Source: Isoetes taiwanensis
Taxonomy: Eukaryota; Streptophyta; Lycopodiopsida; Isoetales; Isoetaceae
Direction of reading: 5' to 3'
NCBI GenBank assembly: GCA_021234155.1
Contig: JAJEKV010000053.1
Location: 5,980,488-6,044,487 of the forward strand
DNA: 64,000 nucleotides
The first letter of the stretch is position 1. Every line of letters begins with the position of its first letter. A program made the position numbers and the translations under genes. Shown here piece by piece: positions 1 through 12,140 of this stretch. The notes under the pieces were generated by a model that saw only the letters and a list, made by a program, of their open reading frames with translations, searched no databases and had not been told where the DNA came from.

Positions 1-270
1 GGGCACTTCTATCTAGGAGTAAGGCATCAGCTTTCAGCCGAGAGCAATACTTGTGAGGTACTAATGGGATATGCTTCTATTTACAAACAAACCACAGTTT
101 GGAAAAACAATTCAAGGGTTTGAGCAATTTTGGTAATTTTGAGCTGGGGTTTGACATTTCTAGCCTAATTTGAGGTATAAATGGATTATAGACTGTCTAA
201 CGGTCCTATTGCAACAAATTTCAGGCGATTTGGAGCTCTGTAGCTCAAGTTATGGGGTTTTGAAAAATGG

Positions 271-1419
271 GACCCCTCTAAGCGTCTTGTGAGGAGGGTG
301 TTAGGTTGGGACCTAAGTGGCCTCTGGCGCACCCTTGGAGGTGTTGGTCCTTCTATGTCTAATGGATGCCAAAAACAAGTTTAAAGACATGAATTCCTAC
401 TTATTTTCTTCTGAACTGCTAGTTTCTTTGCTTATTTACTTCATTTGGGGCAGGTAAGTGGCTGATCAAGGGTCTAGTTGGCTGGACCCCTCTAAGCATG
501 CGCGAGGAGGGTGTTAGGTCTAGACCTAACTATGCCCTGGCGCACCCTTAGAGGTGTTGGCCTCTTTTTACCCAAAATTTCACATTTGCTCCTTAACTAC
601 TACTATACTTAATCCAATGCACGTTTTAAACAAAAACATATAGCTGTATTATTCAAAATTTTCACACTTTACATGTAAGCCTGTTAGTTACAAAAAGTAG
701 CTTCTGTTCTATTTATCTGTCCTCTTGATGTATTTGGCCAGTCTCATGTCCTTTGGTTGAAGCGTGACTCTTTTTGCATGGAGCGTGCATGCCAGTGAGT
801 CTTCAAAGTGTTGCACGACCTCCATCTCTGCCTTGCTTATTTTCTTGGTTTGTTGATGAAATCCTCCATATCTCGAATCGAAGCTAGGTCTTCTTCAACC
901 TTTTTTTCGTTCGAACCCCTCTAAGCATGCGTGAGGAGAGTGTTAGGTCTAGACCTAACTATGCCCTGGCGCACCCTTAGAGGTGTTGTCCCTTTCTGCT
1001 CTAAACTTATCCAATTTACACAATTTAACATGCCTTTTCCACTAATTTAAGCATTCTAAACAAGATCCTATCATTACTTTTACAATTTGAGTAAGTTTTG
1101 ATCAAATTCCGAGGTCACTTTTTGGGGACCCCTCTAAGCATGCGCGGGAAGGGTGTTAGGTCATGACCTAACTATGCTCACAGCACCCTTAGAATTATTG
1201 CTCCAAAATAGCGTTTACTTAAAAGGTTTTTACGTGTTTTTACATACAAATCTAGCTAATTAGAGCTTTTTAAGCGGAATTTCATCTTTTATTTTACAAT
1301 TTGAGGCTCCTAAAGCCGGGTTCTAGGAGTTCATATGGGGTGACCCCTCTAAAAGCGTCTTGTGAGAACCGATTAGGTGCGGACCTAACATGCTCCTGGC
1401 GCATCCTTGGAGGTGTGGG
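271..1419. repeat. Five dispersed ~76-bp hairpin modules (copy A)
   Basis: Modules lie at about 271-347, 484-560, 913-988, 1,127-1,200 and 1,342-1,419. Each begins ACCCCTCTAAG, has a central palindrome such as TTAGGTCTAGACCTAA, then CCTGGCGCACC, and ends CTTAGAGGTGTTG or a close variant. The outer arms (CCTCTAAG/CTTAGAGG), the middle arms (GCGCgaGGAGGG against CCCTGGCGC) and the central arms pair with each other, so each module can fold into a three-step hairpin. The spacers are unrelated and irregular (about 140-350 bp). The same five modules lie in copy B. Confidence 0.85.
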
Positions 1420-1663
1420 CCAAAAAGTGTCTAAAATTTGCTAGACTTTCTTAGGTGACTTTTCTTCTATCGATTTCATCTTAAATATGTTCTCTAATTA
1501 TCCTAATTCTAGATAATTACTAACTCTATTCACAGGGAAAAAAATTTTCCCACTATTAGAGGTTTGTGCTTGGGCTTTTTATCTCCAAGGCTAATGTCTA
1601 GATTAGTTAGTTCCTATAGGAATCTACGATTGATTTTCGATCTTGGTGCACGCCAAGATCAAG

Positions 1664-1675
1664 GCTCTGATACCA
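1664..1675 (-). promoter_or_regulatory. Primer binding site for initiator-Met tRNA (copy A)
   Basis: The + strand reads GCTCTGATACCA, the reverse complement of TGGTATCAGAGC. That is the standard plant retrotransposon primer site complementary to the 3' end of initiator tRNA-Met. It lies one base from the inner end of the LTR (TG at 1,677), which is where a PBS belongs, and it fixes the element's orientation as antisense. Confidence 0.88.
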
Positions 1676-1676
1676 T

Positions 1677-3259
1677 TGTGGCGACCCGGCTCTATCGATG
1701 CCCGATGCGTATACAAACTGGAGATCATCCCTCAAACCAGCATCGCTTTCGTGACATGAGGCCGTCCACCTAACATCGGGCTCTTGTTGGTGGCCAAACC
1801 ACCCGGCGAGGGAAGAATGGGCGTGTCATTCATCCCGTCTCCCTCGGGATCGATCTAGGCTGCGGAAGCGTAAACACACATGAGCACATGACATCAAGCA
1901 ACAATAACATACCCACCTCGAAGGGTGGTCCACCATATCCGCGATAGCTGCAACAACACATCGGTACATCAACATAACATGGGAAATCCTACCCGGCTCG
2001 GACTCTTGGGAAAAGGCCCGGCGGCAGGGTCTCGGGATAACAATCTTGAGGCGAATTTATGGCAAATGGATTTGGGTGGCATAGGAACATAGTGGATTGG
2101 GTAGTCCACTCCATCCGCCCCTCACATGCATACTTTGCGGATAGGCTGAAAAGTATTGGAGCCTGGCGTAAGTTTGCTTAGGGTTCATAGCCAAAGGGGC
2201 GCTACTACTGGGGTTGCATCTCCCCAGCTCCGTGAGGCGGGAGGAGATCACTCTTCTCCGGAAGGTTCATGCTAATCCGCGGCGAGGCTAGAAAGCCCTT
2301 TGCTTCGTGGCGACTTGAACCCTAGAAGATGGCGCATCACCCAAGGGTGTGAGCCCATTTACCCCCCTCACGCCCGGTGCGGGGTATTAGGCCTAGCCCA
2401 CAATGTTCCCATTTGTCGCTCGCGCCCGGAGGATCAGGCGTGATCCGGACAAGCCCTTCCTTGTCGGCCGGTCTAGCTCCGCCACCTGGCCCGGGCGGGC
2501 TCTTATGCCTGAGCCGCGTGGTGGGAATTAATGGGCTACCTATGATCATACAATTACTTGGGCTCACGGGTCTCTACCCCCTTCCCAATACACAAGAGTG
2601 GGCATAGAATGTCAAAACATCATCAACGCGAGGCTGAACATAGCGAGAATACATCTATTCCTAATCTACCTAATCATACATGGTTAGGTTCCTTTGTTAG
2701 TGTCTATCATTTTTTTTTGTAGGGGGTGCGCCTATAGCTAAGAATGGATGTTAAACCTACTTGAAAGAGGCCTAATAACTTCCGGATCTACCTATTGAAT
2801 CAACCACCCACCCGCTTGGCTGGCTCCCACTCCTCTGGCGTCCATCTTTCTTTGCTGATCACCGGGTCTGGCGATCTTGGATCGGCGCAGCACAGGAGAT
2901 CCGACTTCTCTGCTTCTTATTCGGTGAAATGCATCCTCTGCTTTGCTCAATCTGAGACTTTCGGGGCTGAGAACTAAAGGGTTTCCCTTTTAGGGTTTAT
3001 GCCCCTTTTTTACATTAAGCGCTTGGTCCCTTTTGGTCAATGGGTCATTGCCGCGTGGCAAAGGGATTATATTCACATGTTGCTTTAACATGTGCAATAT
3101 AATGGTTCACAAAGGTGCATTACCCTAGGGTACTACCCTTCTGATCGCCGTGTATATGTAGATGCAGAATGGAGACATATACCCGGCCCCCATCTAGTGG
3201 CGATGTCGATTATAATATCTCGATATTCATCACAGGTATGTTATCTTTGGAGCGTCTAA
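1677..3259 (-). mobile_element. LTR of gypsy-type element (copy A, 5' LTR)
   Basis: About 1.58 kb, homologous to the LTRs at 37,192-38,739 and 46,422-47,977. It begins TGTGGCGAC next to the PBS. The outer end (CGTCTAA here, CGTCACA in copy B) is followed by AAGAA and the same interrupted RING-gene sequence as at 47,978. It is more corrupted than the other two LTRs, mainly near CAG/CTG. Short ORFs inside it are not genes. Confidence 0.85.
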
Positions 3260-4570
3260 AAGAAAATTCTCCAAAAGCTGGGGAATGGGAGCTTATAATT
3301 TCCCAATGTCAAAGGGGCAACCACATGTGAAATTTGTGTGGTCTTACGTTTTCAAGAATATGAATTGCATGTTAAGATTAAATCATGTGGTCATATTTAC
3401 CATGTTATATGTTTTGATGTTGTCTTTGGAAAGCATGCATTGCATTACATCGGTTTGTGATGTTGAGGTTCCTCAAGTATTACGGATGAACTTGGTTTCA
3501 AGGAACTCAAGCCACGGTCGGATGAAGAAAAAGAATCAAGTGAAGAAAGCGAAGCGAGAAAAGTTGTAAGCGACAAAGGTCAAGAGTGGAAAAAAGCGAA
3601 AGGAGGTGACGCAAGAAAGAGATTCGGAGGAAGAAACTAGCTCGAGCACCTCTTTGTTTAATGATCCATCAAGCTCGGATTTTCAGCTGTCGAGTGGCAA
3701 AGAAAAAAAGAATAACAAAAGTGCCACTAAGTCATGTGGTCAAAACCAATAGATAAAGGTATTTATTGATTATTTTCTCAAGTTAGTTTTAAACCTTGCT
3801 TCAAGTTTGTTTATTCCTTGCGGATCAATTGATGTGGACAAGGTAAGTCAGAAAAGAAACTTCGTGAAGAGTCCTCGGATAGGCACTAAATCAGCGGAGT
3901 AATTAATTTAACATTGAGATTTGGGATTAACTACAATTACTTAGAGTTTTTTCTTTGCGGGACAATACACAATGATGATGTTGTAGATAACATTGTCCGC
4001 ATTATTTTTGCGGTTACATAATTTATCTCCCAGCGAAAGGTAAGCAACATTTATTTGCATATGTAACATTCTTGATGTGTATTTGACTTACAACAGACTT
4101 TTTAAATCTTGAAAAAAATTTCAAAAGTGGTTGGATGGTAGGTGCTATGGGCGAGGTTTCGGACAAGGTTTATCTGCAATGAACACTCCACTTAAAAGGC
4201 GGTAAGCACTTTTTGGCACATGTGTTCCAAGAGTTTTATTTTAGACTAACCTAACTTGTATTATCACGGATCCTCCGGTTCGATTCGCGTGGTTGAGCAA
4301 ATGCCAACTACCTTGAGCACTTGTAAGTGTTATCTTGCACATTTTGCTTACTGGAAATAAATTTTTATTTACTTTTTGTTTGCGAGGTCCAAGAATTGGA
4401 CCGATGGTGATCTCACCGGCCATTGAGATATTTCTCGGCCTGACGAGGAAAGTGCTTGTTGTCTCCTAAAAGCCGAACTGACCCCATGGAGGATGATGTT
4501 AGCATGGAGAAGTGGTTGGAGAAAGAATTTATAAGTTGCGGCTCTAATTTAATCTTCATGTTGATAATAG
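3260..4570 (+). pseudogene. RING-type transposon gene, 3' part (copy A)
   Basis: This is the counterpart of 47,978-49,268. The reading frame is broken repeatedly, and most expected CAG trinucleotides appear as CGG or CG. One example is 'aagcgaaagg' here against 'aagcagaagg' in copy B. Intron acceptors ending in 'gcag' in copy B read 'gcgg' or 'gcga' here. Because the changes centre on one trinucleotide class, I treat the damage as probably artefactual. Biological decay remains possible. The family and possible role are described under copy B. Confidence 0.7.
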
Positions 4571-4830
4571 TGCTTTTTGAGGAATATTACTGCGCAATTT
4601 TCCCTTAAGTCACATTGATTTTTGAACTATTTTGTATCACACTAATATCAAATGAATCAATTTCTTATGAATCAAATGATATCAATTTCTTATGAATCTA
4701 TTCTTATCATGTTCAACATCATGTTTGCTTGCTATTTTGAGGTTTTTAAAGGTTTTGGCTGACTATCATGTTCAATCGTTATGAATATCTTATGTATGAA
4801 TGTTACAAGTCTAATTCATACACAAGTTCA

Positions 4831-5024
4831 ATTCAAACACACTTGCAATTCAATTTCAATTCACACACAATTCAAACACACTTCCAATTCAATTTCAATT
4901 CCACACAATTCAAACACACTTCCAATTCAATTTCAATTCACACACAATTCAAACATACTTCCAATTCAATTTCAATTCACACCTGATTCAAACACACTTC
5001 CAATTCAATTTCAACTCACACACA
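4831..5024. repeat. 39-bp minisatellite, 5 units (copy A)
   Basis: Five head-to-tail units of 'attcaaacacacttccaatt' plus 19 further bases, with one unit one base short. It lies between the 3' ends of the two convergent transposon genes, as in copy B (49,555-49,749). Since 39 is 13 codons, open frames run through the array; they are not genes. Confidence 0.92.
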
Positions 5025-5183
5025 TTAGGTTTTAATGTCAATACAAACAATAGCTAAAATTCGTTACAAATCAATGGTTAAAAATTTCATTTACAAATCA
5101 ATGGTTAAAATTTCAATATAATGGTTTGTAACAATGGTTTATAATCATAGAATGGTATAAAATGTACAATTTAAAAAGAACAA

Positions 5184-6900
5184 CTAGTCTGTTCTCTTCT
5201 TCTTCCTAGAGTTTCTTGTTCTTTTTGTTAACTTCGACTCACTTGATGCGGGTTCATCGAGTTTGAGCTATCGATACCTTTGATATGTGGCAGCTGTCCA
5301 ATATTTGGTTATGTGTATCTTAGTCAAAACAATTACCACTAATCTTGCTCAACTCAAAACAAGCAGTAACCAAATGACTATAAACATTACACTCACGGTT
5401 CATTTACCGATGGCTCATATCTGCCCCCTAATAACTTGTAGAATAATCCGATTAACAACTACCTCATTTTAACAAACTTTTTGGCCCCATGGATCTTTGG
5501 TGCCTTCTCACCACATGTTTCACCTTTGTGCGCCGGCACATAAAGTCCACATTCTCCTTGTTGTCACATTTCTGCAGCTACAAAAGTATCTCAAGCTGCA
5601 AGAATATAGACTTTCATTGAGGATCACCTTCAAAACAAAACCATCCACAACATCTTCCACATAATGACCTTGGTCTTAGCTCAGGAGCTATTGCCATGTA
5701 CTATTCTACCTTTGTTAGGGCACTTGCCATGTTTGCGTAACCAGCATTATGGCTTGAAACAAGCGTAATCCATGAGCCATAGAGGAAAAAATGAGATCAC
5801 ATTTGTCCCATTAAGGGATATACTTAAAATGCCATATCACTTTTCAAAGTGTCAATAAGAGAAGAGCTCAGTGTATCTCATTCCGATGTTATGTGGCAAC
5901 TTTTTGTAATTAATGCAAGCAACAACCACGTACTATCTTTTTTTCATTATAACTTTTGATCCGAACTCAGATTCAAAACTTTTGTAGCAATGGGTTGTCT
6001 TCACAAAAATCTATCTAGTGATAACCCATTCATACATCTTTTATGATATAAATATATACTGCGAAATAAGCAAAAACATATTTTCTTAAAAGGTTAATAC
6101 ATATGACCATATTGAAATACATCATAACCATATATCATTGGAAAGATCTTTTTCATTCCATCTAAATACAAAAAAAGCCTGACATTTTTGATAAGTGGAT
6201 CAAAAGTTGTGTAGGGAAAACAATAGCAATGAAGTTGTTGGTATTTGCATTAATTACTTGTTAATAAGAGGAATTAGCCATTCCATTGAAGGATTCTTAT
6301 AGGGATGAAATGAGATCTCATATTTCCTCCTAATGAACTTGTGTATGCGTGGGACACATGTGAATTGGCCCAATGGAGATGGAACACACTTGAACTTGAG
6401 AAAGGGTGTATGCAATCATATCACTCAAGATATCGATCTCGTCTACTCCAATTTCCCGAGAAAAACACATTTTAGGAAAGAGAAGCGATTATTTCAGCAC
6501 ACACTAGCAGTTAAAAGCGATGTTAGAAGCATACTGAACTGTCTTTGCCCTCGATTGTGAAGTTGTCCACTGAAATGCTTGACGGAAAAACCTCTTTTGC
6601 ATCATATGCATTCTGAGGTAGTCTTGAATATACTTTTCAACATCTCGTAATGTAAGAGCTTGTTTAATGGCGGCTCCGGCACCATCATGTTCTGTTCCAT
6701 TAACGGTCATTAAAAAAATACAAATTAAAACTACAAATCGGTATGAAAGATATAGTTACCTTGCCATGATAGAGGCAAAGTAATTCCAATTTATTGGAAT
6801 GCCATTGAGTATATTAGTTCCTACCAAGGAAATAAAAAGGTCCTTGCTCCTTTGAAGCTGATGGGAGCACCCATGGACCACATGATGTGTTTGTTTGGTT
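5184..6900 (-). pseudogene. DDE-like transposase, 3' part (copy A)
   Basis: This corresponds to 49,907-51,624. The stop codon is at 5,184-5,186. The C-terminal domain is only recognisable by comparison with copy B, because frameshifts interrupt it. Near 6,600-6,700 the - strand still encodes EHDGAGA, the downstream half of the HGKG...DGAGA motif, and the SDGC region falls at about 6,850-6,895. The upstream half of the gene is absent because copy A ends at 8,006. Confidence 0.65.
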
Positions 6901-7179
6901 CACCCACAGAGTTTCACCCTCTTATAAAGGAGATATATCCGTCGTTAATGGAGTCGGCAAAAACCCTCCATATCGCCTTAGCCAACCTTCTAAGCACCCC
7001 TTCCACGCCACATATTACCTTTGGATCCCTAGAAAACCCTCTAGCCAAGCCCTATCCATGTAGATATACATACGGTTTTAGGGTAAAAAAAAAATACCCA
7101 CCCCATTCACTCACATGTTATATATTCCTTAAACTATGTGACATCCCAGAGAGGGTTCACCTAGAGCCGCAATTTGTTG

Positions 7180-8006
7180 CAGGAAGGTAAGAAGAAGAGT
7201 GGATGCGAGAGTAGAATTTGTTCAAATTTCTTAATGAAAAAATAAAAATTGTTGATGGACCTCACTAAGATGCTTTGGTGTTGAAATTCGTCTATGACAT
7301 GAAATTGGAAGAATATGTGGGGAGCTGCCGTCGTATAAGGATTAGATGAGAAGTAGTCTTATACAATAGAGACAATTGAGTATAAATAATGCTTGATTTG
7401 GTTGTAAACATTTGGATTTATTACCGCAAAAGGTGAAATATGAAAGGGTGTCTTGACACTAATGAGTAGAGCATTGTCAAGATAAAAGACAAATTCTACG
7501 TTCATCGAGGATCACACTTGATGGATAGGGATCTCTTTTCGGATGCACGAAGAAAATCATGGTGTTATTGAATCTTCCGGTGGACACCTATTCTTACTTT
7601 AATGATTATTTGCTCATATAGAGTTGAAGAGAAGCTAAATATTCACGGCTATGGAGATAGCCCGAGGTGAAATAGCATTTGGAGTCTTGATTTAGAACAA
7701 TCAAATTCCTTGCATTACAATATGAAGCATGGATCACGGTAAGACTACTCACACATGCCCATATTGTATATACTAGGGAGTAGCAGATGGAAATGGAAAG
7801 AAGAAACACTTTTAAGTGCTCCCACGATCTAGAACCAATATGAGATATAAAAGATAAAATTACGTGTAGGTGGATTGAAGAAGTGCATATATGCACTCTT
7901 CATATTTTAGAGAATAGTTGACAAGATGGTTTATATAGGTATTCTTTTTGTATGGAATAAATCCCTCGGCCCGACCCGAGAAAGTTGCATGAAAGATGTG
8001 GAGAAA
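7180..8006 (+). pseudogene. CPYC-motif transposon gene (copy A remnant)
   Basis: Counterpart of the + strand gene at about 52,200-52,940. The stretch encoding the H-T-C-P-Y-C motif is still visible near 7,735-7,775, but stops and frameshifts surround it. The duplicated block ends inside this gene at about 8,006. No function can be assigned. Confidence 0.5.
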
Positions 8007-10389
8007 AGAGCAATACGTAATGAAAGGCCAAGAGGCATGCGGAAGCCCGAACACAAATAGCAAAGAGGAGGCCAAGGAAGGGCGATTGCGACATCAAAAA
8101 TAGACACAAGACTTGCCAAAGGGGCTATGCAACAACCAATGGGCAACATGGCACTTATAAATCGATCACATTAGCTCCCTAGTCAGGATATTCTCTAAGT
8201 GCCATATTGCCTCGCGAGGAGCGACCCTTATCGATGACTAATGTCGCGGCTACATACCAACAAGTAGACTTCATTGACTTATGATGTCAAGAGCCCTAAA
8301 GGATGAGGCTGGATATACCTCCTCGGAAGGGAAATTATCATAGGTATCGAGCCATAGTAGTATGATTTGGACTTCAAAGCAAACATGCTTGACTAAGGGA
8401 GGTACTACAAGCGACAAGGATTGGAGCCTCTGGGGGAATAGGAATAATGGCAAAATTGCAACAAACTTCTTCCTCATCGGCCCAGATACTTGAGGCATTT
8501 GCATCAACCTCGGCAGCGCCATCTCAAGATTCACGACAATCTTCTACCTTAGGGTGGAGGTCAAGCACACCATCAGAAAGAGAGGCATCATGAGGGACCA
8601 AATATTAGCATTATTAATTGATGGAGTCAAAGAAATAGTCCTGCCGAATAGATGCACACAAACTCCTCGGCAAGAGATTTACCTGATTAGAAGTGGTAAA
8701 AGTACTCAATATTGTCATGGAGTCTTATAACATTTGACATGTAAGCGTAAAATGAAGAATCAAATTAACAAGCTCAACACAACAATATCAATTCAGAGTT
8801 AGAAGAATCATCTCAGAATCTAATAACCTTCAGGCGGATGAGGTTAAACCACGAAAGATTCTACGCAATGGTGAACATGACCTTCAAGCCTTTGGGATGC
8901 AACAGAACCTTAGGTAGCCACTACATCAACAAGTTCACTAAGAGGGATAATGTTAATGAAGGTAGTCGGCATCAGCAGTGGGGCCGGCGGTGAGAGAATA
9001 TGTGCATTTAAAAGCGGGGGCACTTGAATGATCATGCAACAACTCAGGATGCGGATTCTTTTCAACAAATTATGGAGCATCGTGCTACTCCAGCGACTAA
9101 TGACTACACACGACTTTAAGCAAGCTAGAGGGACCCTATCGGATAGTTGGGTTTCTTAGAATTATGGGTGATAGCATCCATGATGGGATGAGGGACCCAA
9201 TTCGAGTAGATTTTTAGTCTTTTTCTTTAGAAAGATGGTTAAAGAATGGACAAAGCTTCAAGTATTGGGAAAGAAAATGTATGGAGTACAATAATTGTAT
9301 ACATTATTTGGCGAGATATCCAACATATTGGAACTCTTAAAATTGAGCTTGATCACCTCGCTAAGAAGGAGTTCAATAGAAGGATAACCGTCGACCATGT
9401 ATATGGCAGTACTTAGCGGCATAAAGAATAATCCGACCAAATGAGGGAAGCAATCTAATAAGTCCGGCCAACTTCTTAGATGGCATCCACTCAAAAGGTG
9501 GGGGGGCTATTTCAAGAGGGCAATAATTAAGAAAGGGTGAATCTAGAGTATAGATTAGATCTAAAACAAGAATAATTATCTAACCATATAGTTTTCTATG
9601 GTGCCCAAAAAGTAATGTCATCTTGGACTAACTTGTGGCCATAGGATTTATGTAAGTAATTCTTTAACTTGTAATTTTGCACCTCCTAGATGTGGGACAT
9701 CTTTAAAACAAGAACTCTTAAGTTTAAATCTAGGCCGATAATTAAGCGAGGGCCAAGTAATTAGCAGCACCAGCGAGAACAAGAGTCAAGTTCGACATCA
9801 ACCTTAAAGCCCGAGAAGCAAAAGTGACATCGGCACCAACTTATGTACATTGGCAGCTATGATCTCATAATAAGCATGCAATATTAAAAGGTTGGCTAAA
9901 GGCAATAATTGATTATCATAAGCAAAGAGATACTTATCCGGCACCAAAGAGCAAGTACCTTATAATTAAGTTAAGGAAGTAATTCCAATGCGTTACAGCG
10001 CATGTCAATAAAGCAATTACTTAAGGTACATCATGAGGAATGAGGTGGTACATAAGCTACAAGTTGTCGACCCCAACTACAAAGAGTAAGAAGGAAGATG
10101 CTACTTGAAGCAGGTTGCCTCGACCCAATTTCTAAGTTAATCAAGAAGTCCCATGATATATTTCGGTGGGGTGAGCTTTTGCTCTATAGAGGCATAGAAT
10201 CTGAAATCACTCTTGCACCACGGGCCGAGCCGATCAGCAAAGACTCTTTATAGAATCAACACTTCCAGAGCTAGCGAGCTCAAAAGCGATTGTAGGAGTT
10301 GATCAACCGGGATCCTTTCGGCCGGGATCTGTATATCAACCACAGGCGCACTCAACAAGCAACGACATAATAGATCAGCCCAAAAAGCG

Positions 10390-12140
10390 GGATTCTTCTA
10401 CAAAAATCGACTTAAGCTTCGGGCAATCGGCAAATAAGAATGAAGGGGAAGATCATTATAAGACTCCTTCAGAACTTAGTAGGGCACTATCACTTCGCGG
10501 TGATGCCCTTGAGTCTATGGAATGCTCCACCAACTTGTATGCATTTGAGGGCTGACATCTTGAAGATTCCTTGGATGATTTCTTCATCAATTCTCTTCGG
10601 CGGCATCGTGACCTGACAAATCAATGGAAGAGCATGCAGCCGTGGAGATGTTAAGGCGATAAGCCACTCATTGGCAAGCTTTTGAAGCGGCAATTTGCAA
10701 TACCATCTCCCACTTCCGACAGGAGTCGGCAGAAGATAGAAAAGCCATCTTCCCCAACATGGAGTTCAAGCACATGATGGGCTAGTCCTTCAAAGAATGC
10801 AAAGCGGATTAAGAAGAAGAAACCTTCAAATATTTTTAAAAGGAAGGTAATCTTTAATATCAAAGAACAATTATATTCAAAGCATAGGGAGTAAGAAAAT
10901 TTTTAGGACAGCATAATAAGCCCTATTTAGGCCATGCACAATTTATAAAGGCCTACTTCAATATTAGAAGTAGCTACTTCTGGCCGGACATGAAAAAGCA
11001 GAATGTCGGACATATCCAAGAATGCCGATGGAGCGGTAGGCAAAGGGCGGAACAACAATTCAGGGGAGTTTTGGAAGACAGTGGTGCGGAGCGCCAAGTG
11101 GCAAGTTTTCGACATGGTTTTCTGGCGGGCCTTCCAAGGACAACAAGAAGCCTTGAAGCCTTGATGGTTTGTGGTATATAGTTTATCAAAGGGCACATTC
11201 TTGCCATGCCACACCATAGACACGCCTTGGACCTAGCCAGGTGTGGTCTAAATAAAGATTTCTTTTAGGCTGCATAGAAGGCGCAAGTCGATCATCACCA
11301 AAAGAGATCGAAGTTCTTTAGCGGCGTTTAGCAAGACTTCTTCAACACGAGCTGCACCAACTTGTTGATGAGTTTTGATCATCATTTGCGATCCAAATCC
11401 GACAAAGGAACCGCACCAACACAAATTTGGAGAGCACGTTGAAACTATGATTGGAACAAGTAATCCAAATGGTAAGAGAAATTACATCCACGGTCAATTC
11501 ACGTACAATATGAAGCAAGAGGCATGAAGATGTCTCCCCATGATCGATTCACGGTTATCAATGCTTGACCCTAGTTATGCGGCATAATTTAGTGCCCAAG
11601 GTGGAAGTTTCTCAACAACGGCGGCATATATCTTGCGGTACTTTGATAGAAGTGTGGGATTATCTTCAGCGGCATGGGCATATCGAGAAGAGTCAAGCGG
11701 ATAGAGGTAAAACTCCTTGGGAGTTGTTTTGTTGTGGCAAATAAAGTTGGCTCAAGTAAAAGGTTAAGCAAGGGAAGCTTCGCATCGGCAATTGTAAGCT
11801 TCGCCCCTAGGTGGGCGGTCCATTCGATCTTGGAGAAAAGTGGGCTCTCAAGCCTACAAGTTGGATCTCTTGGCCACCTTAAGGTCTTCCATGTGAGTTT
11901 ATTGAAAGGCCACGATCCTAACCCGAGGAGGTTTTGGATACCCCAACTTTGTTGGAAATGTGCCGGAGGAACAAGTAGAGGTAGTGCACGAATTACTTTT
12001 TAATAAGTCATTCAAGAGGACTAGGAGGTCTCGGTTCCTCAATATTTGGTTAAGTGGAAGCACTTGCAGTGGAAGGCACTTAACATGGGTATTGAAGCAA
12101 GATTTGGAGAAGCCAATACCGGAGTTTATGAAAGGAGTTT
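10390..12140 (+). pseudogene. gypsy pol remnant: RT, integrase, chromodomain-like
   Basis: Reverse transcriptase is recognisable from KIDL near 10,408 and from HYHFAVMP followed by NAPPTCMHL at 10,485-10,550, which corresponds to the family's G-H-Y-x-F-x-V-M-P-F-G-L-x-N-A-P block. The integrase zinc-binding segment ends with YFWPDMKK at 10,975-10,998. FHVSLLK at 11,887-11,907 is the integrase C-terminal signature, and VPQYLVKWKHL at 12,034 resembles a chromodomain. RT and integrase landmarks are only about 0.5 kb apart, where over 1 kb is usual, so the YxDD/RNase H part is largely missing. Stops and frameshifts break the frame throughout, some at CHG sites. It cannot encode a full polyprotein as written. 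Confidence 0.8.

Larger units (their letters stand above)
1..1676 (-). mobile_element. Ty3/gypsy-type element: 5' leader (copy A)
   Basis: Read on the - strand, this is the sequence directly after the 5' LTR and primer binding site of the antisense gypsy-type element. It corresponds to 44,755-46,421. No long ORF is present. Its striking content is five related hairpin modules (see the separate entry). The element is cut off by the window start, so gag is not seen in this copy. Confidence 0.7.
1..8006. repeat. Segmental direct repeat, copy A
   Basis: This block repeats 44,755-52,739 in the same orientation and order: gypsy leader, LTR, RING-gene 3' part, 39-bp minisatellite, transposase 3' part and CPYC gene. 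Similarity begins at base 1 and stops at about 8,006, after 'aagatgtggagaaa'. Both copies share the LTR/host junction, so the duplication (if real) came after the LTR insertion. Copy A is much more disrupted than copy B, mainly at CAG/CTG sites. It could also be an unpolished duplicate contig end joined by the assembler. Confidence 0.9.

Noticed and set aside
271-1419. CRISPR-like array
   Set aside because: Repeats are long imperfect hairpins with irregular 140-350 bp spacers inside a eukaryotic retrotransposon, with no cas-like gene.
2337-2607. Overlapping 76-codon ORFs on both strands
   Set aside because: They lie inside the LTR and are absent or different in the other LTR copies.
3260-4570. 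Mutation of copy A by methylation-driven decay or RIP
   Set aside because: Those processes give C-to-T/G-to-A changes; here CAG/CTG become CGG, CG or indels.
4768-5035. Protein genes of 72-84 codons over the minisatellite
   Set aside because: Frames stay open only because a 39-bp unit without stops is repeated; the same holds for 49,418-49,783.
10927-11223. Genes on the - strand at 10.9-11.2 kb
   Set aside because: They lie opposite the integrase zinc-binding segment, whose YFWPDMKK motif shows the + strand is the coding one.
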